A stretch of 8,517 nt of DNA from Candidatus Hodarchaeota archaeon (GTDB lineage: Archaea; Asgardarchaeota; Heimdallarchaeia; Hodarchaeales; Hodarchaeaceae): positions 1 through 8,517 of the forward strand of contig JAEOTU010000106.1 of NCBI GenBank assembly GCA_016839665.1. Reading direction: 5' to 3'. A model generated the notes under the pieces. The model had not been told where the DNA came from and searched no databases. It saw nothing but the letters and a program-made list of their open reading frames with translations. Both the position numbers and the translations under genes were made by a program. The stretch's first letter is position 1, and each line of letters begins with the position of its first letter. This document shows, piece by piece, positions 6,214-8,517 of this stretch.

Positions 6214-6256
6214 AGGAGGTATTATGAATATCAGGTTTGTTTTTGATAATGAATAA
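6214..6256 (+). other. Ten-codon ORF behind a consensus Shine-Dalgarno
   Basis: AGGAGGT (6214-6220) is the best Shine-Dalgarno-like sequence in the intergenic DNA and lies 3 nt before ATG 6224, which opens a 10-codon frame (MNIRFVFDNE, stop TAA 6254-6256). It is divergent from the protease gene. It may be a leader peptide, the decayed start of a lost gene (the frame continues with scattered stops), or chance. No convincing plus-strand TATA is seen at the right distance. Confidence 0.2.
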
Positions 6257-6295
6257 CGCTTTATCTTCTTTATTGAATCTAATTTCAACAATGTT

Positions 6296-6323
6296 TAAAG
6301 ATTTAATCTTTATGCATTAATGC
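6296..6323. promoter_or_regulatory. Two adjacent palindromes, candidate operator
   Basis: TAAAGATT-t-AATCTTTA (6296-6312; 8-bp arms around one base) is followed after one base by GCATTAATGC (6314-6323; perfect 10-bp palindrome). They lie 137-164 nt upstream of the protease start, in the 228-bp gap before the methyltransferase-like stop codon. No coding region explains them. Placement suits a binding site for a dimeric regulator acting on the protease gene. Confidence 0.35.
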
Positions 6324-6359
6324 TAATCTCTGGTCTTAGTTTGCAATCAGTATTAACTG

Positions 6360-6374
6360 AAAAATAAATAAAAA
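6360..6374 (-). terminator. T-rich terminator after the methyltransferase-like gene
   Basis: The minus strand carries ATTTTTATTTATTTTT-like T-rich DNA about 14-28 nt after the stop codon, without a strong hairpin, as is usual for archaeal termination. It would end the methyltransferase-like transcript before the protease promoter. Confidence 0.4.
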
Positions 6375-6387
6375 TCCTGTCATATAA

Positions 6388-7002
6388 TCATTTTCGAATT
6401 CTTGGAAAGAACATAGACACTCTTATTTGATATTCTTCATACTCCTGCCCAAATTCTTTCACTAACTCTTTTTCCTCTTTCCACGCAATGAGATAAATAT
6501 ATACTATCAATAAAGGTGTTAAAAGTAAAGAATACAATGCAGAAAGTAGTATGGATATTGCCAAGTGTGCTAATAATGAACCAAGATATTGAGGATGTCT
6601 GATGACTGAATAGACACCTGTTGTGATTACTTTTTCCGCTCTATGTGTTTCTGCAACCTTTAAGGTTACTTCTGCGACACCTTTGAGAGCAAACCACAAC
6701 ACAATGACAATAATTGGCAAAAAAACCAGCAGATGGATGAGAGGTATTGGAAAATCAACTAAAGGGATTATGAATGTCAATTCTTGAAGAATCGGTATAG
6801 TAAATCTTGGCTGGGGTGACAACCATATACCAAATAAGAACAGAAAAAATCCCCAGCCCGAAATAAGACCAAGAGCGTCTCCAATTTTATTTCCTTTCTC
6901 GGAACCGTATTTTTGCTGTAATTTTGTATGCTCTAGGGACAAAAAGTAAATCGGTAGTATTGCCAGCTCAGCCAATACACTGATCCAAAACCAGGGTGAC
7001 AT
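6388..7002 (-). CDS. Isoprenylcysteine carboxyl methyltransferase-like / phospholipid methyltransferase-like membrane protein
   Basis: A 204-aa integral membrane protein with ATG start. Hydrophobic segments lie near 3-21, 44-62, 87-108 and a long pair at 141-172. The C-terminal half has the signature of the ICMT/PEMT family: ITTGVYSVIRHPQYLGSLL (126-143) with R135-H136-P137-x-Y139, then KEEKELVKEFGQEYEEY (175-191) with E176/E177, G185, Y188, Y191 and a final P200. In known members these residues bind S-adenosylmethionine and position the methyl acceptor at the membrane face. Eukaryotic ICMT methylates prenylated C-terminal cysteines; prokaryotic relatives act on lipids or other small acceptors, or are unknown. 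The acceptor here cannot be read from the sequence; in an archaeon an isoprenoid compound is conceivable. It stands alone, divergent from the small CxxC protein gene. Confidence 0.8.
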   Translation of the reverse strand: MSPWFWISVLAELAILPIYFLSLEHTKLQQKYGSEKGNKIGDALGLISGWGFFLFLFGIWLSPQPRFTIPILQELTFIIPLVDFPIPLIHLLVFLPIIVIVLWFALKGVAEVTLKVAETHRAEKVITTGVYSVIRHPQYLGSLLAHLAISILLSALYSLLLTPLLIVYIYLIAWKEEKELVKEFGQEYEEYQIRVSMFFPRIRK

Positions 7003-7034
7003 TTTCGTTTCTGAAATTCCTAAAAAAGTGGGTT

Positions 7035-7047
7035 AATTTATAAAAAT
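7035..7047 (-). promoter_or_regulatory. TATA box of the methyltransferase-like gene
   Basis: The minus strand reads ATTTTTATAAATT here, a good archaeal TATA box centred about 39 nt before the ATG, predicting a leader of about 13 nt. An AGGA (7018-7021) lies 15 nt before the ATG, too far to be a good Shine-Dalgarno. Confidence 0.45.
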
Positions 7048-7126
7048 ATCCACAAGAAAACTGATTTTTTATGAATTAATTGGATTAATATCTGAAATTT
7101 TTGATTGGTGTGAAAAGTTCTTGTTT

Positions 7127-7136
7127 CTATAAATGA
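7127..7136 (+). promoter_or_regulatory. TATA box of the small CxxC protein gene
   Basis: TCTATAAATG contains a TATAAAT element like the one before the YciI-like gene. It predicts transcription from about 7157 and a leader near 57 nt. That leader holds an 11-codon ATG frame (7162-7197) and AAAGG (7201-7205) 8 nt before ATG 7214, a weak Shine-Dalgarno. Rest of the 211-bp divergent gap: AT-rich, nothing else recognised. Confidence 0.35.
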
Positions 7137-7213
7137 AACAAAGCTAGGGGAATTCTGAAGGATGATAAATCGACATAGATTCAATTTTCCTTATTGAAAT
7201 AAAGGAAAACGGC

Positions 7214-7576
7214 ATGATGAACCAAGAATCGAAAGGGATAATAGCTAAAACCACATGTCCTCTTTGTGGAAAAGAAGAATCAATTTTAATATCAGATTCT
7301 GAGATTATAAGAGCAAAACGAGATCATAAACTCATTGCCAAGGCTATACAACATACAGAAGAAGAGCATATCCTTGCTTTGCACATTGATATTGAAGGAC
7401 GAGTAAGAAGAAGATATTGTTTTGATATAGTTGAAACAGAGATTTCAACAGAGAAAAATAAGCCTTTAGGGGATCTTGAGAAAATTTTTACTCAAATGGT
7501 GCACAATTCAAGAAAAATCCAAGATGTAATTCAAAGTTTAGCAGAATGTCCACTCATAACAAATGGAAAAAGATAA
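7214..7576 (+). CDS. Small uncharacterised protein with CPLCG and His-rich core (zinc-ribbon-like)
   Basis: A 120-aa protein with tandem ATG codons (7214, 7217), either usable. Residues 15-18 (CPLCG) form one zinc-knuckle half. No second CxxC exists; instead there are H47, H52, H57 and C69, so a CCHH- or CCHC-type metal site is possible. The core HTEEEHILALHIDIEGRVR (47-65) has the look of a small alpha/beta domain, with strands LALHIDIEG and VRRRYCFDI. Residues 86-111 are a likely amphipathic helix. From memory, small proteins with a CPxC start and an EH...-x-x-ID-x-x-G-x-VR core occur in Asgard archaea near signalling genes, but I cannot confirm the match and assign no function. It is divergent from the methyltransferase-like gene and convergent, 45 bp apart, with the proline-rich gene. 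Confidence 0.7.
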   Translation: MMNQESKGIIAKTTCPLCGKEESILISDSEIIRAKRDHKLIAKAIQHTEEEHILALHIDIEGRVRRRYCFDIVETEISTEKNKPLGDLEKIFTQMVHNSRKIQDVIQSLAECPLITNGKR

Positions 7577-7621
7577 AGAACCGTGAAACTTTTCTTAAAG
7601 CAGAAAACTGTCTTCTGAAAA

Positions 7622-8299
7622 CTAATCTTGATCTGGAATCATCTGTCTTATTTTTTTGAGTTCTTCTGACATCTGTTGCCGCAGAATGGCAATTCCTGTC
7701 GCACGATCATCTTCTCTAAGCTGTTTAAAATGGCCTAGCGGACTACTTACAGCATCTGGAATGGAAACATCCTCAGAAAAGCTAACTTTGGGTCGGTCGG
7801 TCTTTATTGGGGTTGAGGAAGGTGGTAAGGGTACAGAGGGAGATGTTGGGGAAGCAGGTGGACGTGAAGGAAAAGAGGTCTGTGGGATAGAGGGTGCGCT
7901 TGGAGGGGGAGGAGATTCAGGTGGTACAGGAGGTGTCTTTGGAGGGGGAGAAGGCGGTCCCATCAACGTTTGTGAAGGAATATCTATAGGTTCTCTCGTG
8001 TCAAGTTCGACTGTAAGTCTGGAGCCAAACAACGCTTTTATGGAGGGTACCTCTGGGATCTGACTCTTTTTTATCTTCACTAATTTTAATTCTTGAGAGA
8101 TTCGATCAAAAGTAGGGTAAGATATATATTGTTCTATCAGGGATTCTTTCAATAATTGATCTAATTGAGAGAATGATTTCTGAAACGCGTGAATGACATG
8201 CGCATATTCCTCAAGAGAAAGACCTTTTAAATTTAAGGATGCGTTGAACTTAAACGATTTTTTTTGATCACGTGTGGTTTTTTTAAAGAGTTTCACCAT
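7622..8299 (-). CDS. Proline-rich cytosolic protein with basic helical N-terminus and amphipathic C-terminal helix
   Basis: A 225-aa protein with ATG start, no signal peptide and no membrane segment. Residues 1-20 are strongly basic (K3, K6, K7, R10, K13, K14, K17). Residues 28-82 look helical (LSLEEYAHVIHAFQKSF, LDQLLKESLIEQYI). Residues 115-160 hold 23 prolines in 46 positions, including PPP, PPPP and repeated PP, and match both SH3-ligand orders around K121 (PxxPxK and KxxPxxP). Residues 195-221 are a charged amphipathic helix (DDRATGIAILRQQMSEELKK, then IRQMI). I recognise no family. The plan, two ordered parts joined by a polyproline linker, is that of an adaptor or cytoskeletal regulator; the helix plus LKKI faintly recalls a WH2 motif but lacks the usual Gly. 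The long opposite-strand frame (7656-8063) is explained by the proline codons. The gene is probably real given its domain-like composition. Confidence 0.7.
   Translation of the reverse strand: MVKLFKKTTRDQKKSFKFNASLNLKGLSLEEYAHVIHAFQKSFSQLDQLLKESLIEQYISYPTFDRISQELKLVKIKKSQIPEVPSIKALFGSRLTVELDTREPIDIPSQTLMGPPSPPPKTPPVPPESPPPPSAPSIPQTSFPSRPPASPTSPSVPLPPSSTPIKTDRPKVSFSEDVSIPDAVSSPLGHFKQLREDDRATGIAILRQQMSEELKKIRQMIPDQD
7820..7957 (-). repeat. Polyproline-coding low-complexity tract
   Basis: This stretch encodes residues 115-160 of the proline-rich protein, half of them Pro, with Ser, Thr, Val and Ala between. The minus strand is rich in CCN codons, so the DNA is locally much more GC-rich and strand-asymmetric than its neighbours. 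Codons vary (CCA, CCT, CCC), so it is not a simple nucleotide repeat, which suggests it is kept by selection on the protein. Confidence 0.75.
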
Positions 8300-8346
8300 C
8301 TATCAGAAACATCCACTTAACAAACACTATTAACATAGATTTTTAA

Positions 8347-8463
8347 CTAATTCCCTCTTACCAAGCCATTTATGTTTTTCTCTTTGACACATTTATATGG
8401 ATGGAGTGAGTTATTCAACTTAAGATCTAATGGAAAATTCTTCCTTTTGCTAATTTTTGCCAT
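8347..8463 (-). CDS. Possible 38-aa basic small protein
   Basis: An ATG-initiated 38-codon frame (begins MAKISKRKNF, ends NGLVRGN) ends 47 bp before the proline-rich gene on the same strand. It is basic, with one Cys, and matches no family I know. A CTTATAC element lies roughly 33 nt before the ATG and could serve as a TATA box; no Shine-Dalgarno is seen. An ORF of this size is expected by chance in AT-rich DNA, so support is slight. The rest of 8300-8517 shows only AT-rich DNA, including a TATA-like ATTTATATGG (8391-8400) on the plus strand with no clear gene after it inside the window. Confidence 0.2.
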   Translation of the reverse strand: MAKISKRKNFPLDLKLNNSLHPYKCVKEKNINGLVRGN

Positions 8464-8517
8464 GATTGCTTAGCCAGAGTCTGATGTTGAAGTATAAGAT
8501 GTCTCATTTAAGTAGTA

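Noticed and set aside
7162..7197. Eleven-codon frame in the leader of the small CxxC protein gene
   Set aside because: No suitable Shine-Dalgarno spacing and composition is unremarkable; probably chance.
7601..7617. Inverted repeat CAGAA...TTCTG between the convergent genes at 7576 and 7622
   Set aside because: Five-base arms with a seven-base loop and no T-run; too weak to call a terminator.
7656..8063. Plus-strand 135-codon Gly-rich frame
   Set aside because: Antisense shadow of the proline-rich gene: CCN codons give GGN on the other strand. The minus-strand reading has a better protein organisation.
8484..8517. Plus-strand ATG frame open to the right window edge
   Set aside because: Only 11 codons are visible, with no Shine-Dalgarno and no TATA at the right distance; too short to support a gene.
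1..8517. Insertion sequence, integrase, CRISPR or defence island
   Set aside because: No transposase, recombinase, spaced direct repeats or nuclease genes were seen on either strand; gene content is ordinary chromosomal with exported enzymes.

Overview
The window looks like a piece of an AT-rich archaeal chromosome. The evidence is the TATA-box promoters (TTTATATA, TATAAAT), a TrmB-family regulator, T-tract termination signals, mixed leaderless and Shine-Dalgarno starts (ATG, GTG and TTG), and secreted proteins dense in N-glycosylation sequons with C-terminal membrane anchors. The gene content (a zinc-ribbon-like small protein with an EHI..HID..GRVR core, and a proline-rich cytosolic protein) would fit an Asgard (Promethearchaeota/Heimdallarchaeia-like) lineage. 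That placement is an inference from remembered patterns, not a database result.

Layout, left to right: (1) the 3' end of a beta-lactamase-fold serine hydrolase (+), cut by the window edge; (2) convergent to it, a short QueG-like double [4Fe-4S] protein (-); (3) a divergent intergenic region leading to a TrmB-type regulator (+) and then a YciI-like protein (+), each with its own TATA box about 26 nt before a non-ATG start; (4) a convergent intergenic region with a strong hairpin and a possible 45-codon ORF; (5) two surface proteins on the minus strand, transcribed in the order subtilisin-like protease then 5'-nucleotidase-like protein, each with signal peptide, C-terminal membrane segment and basic tail, and each with its own promoter-like region; (6) an ICMT/phospholipid-methyltransferase-like membrane protein (-), upstream of the protease in transcription order; (7) a small CxxC/His protein (+), divergent from the methyltransferase; (8) a proline-rich protein (-) with a folded-looking basic N-terminus and an amphipathic C-terminal helix; (9) a last 218 bp with only a weak 38-codon ORF.

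No mobile element, CRISPR array, rRNA or tRNA was seen. The protease and nucleotidase could work together outside the cell in breaking down peptides and nucleotides, but the nucleotidase-like protein appears to lack several metal ligands, so its catalysis is in doubt. The TrmB regulator sits divergently from the iron-sulfur gene and is a reasonable candidate to control it. The most unusual gene is the proline-rich protein at the right end, whose order (basic helical region, polyproline stretch, short helix ending in LKKI) loosely recalls actin-regulatory proteins. This is a hypothesis only.
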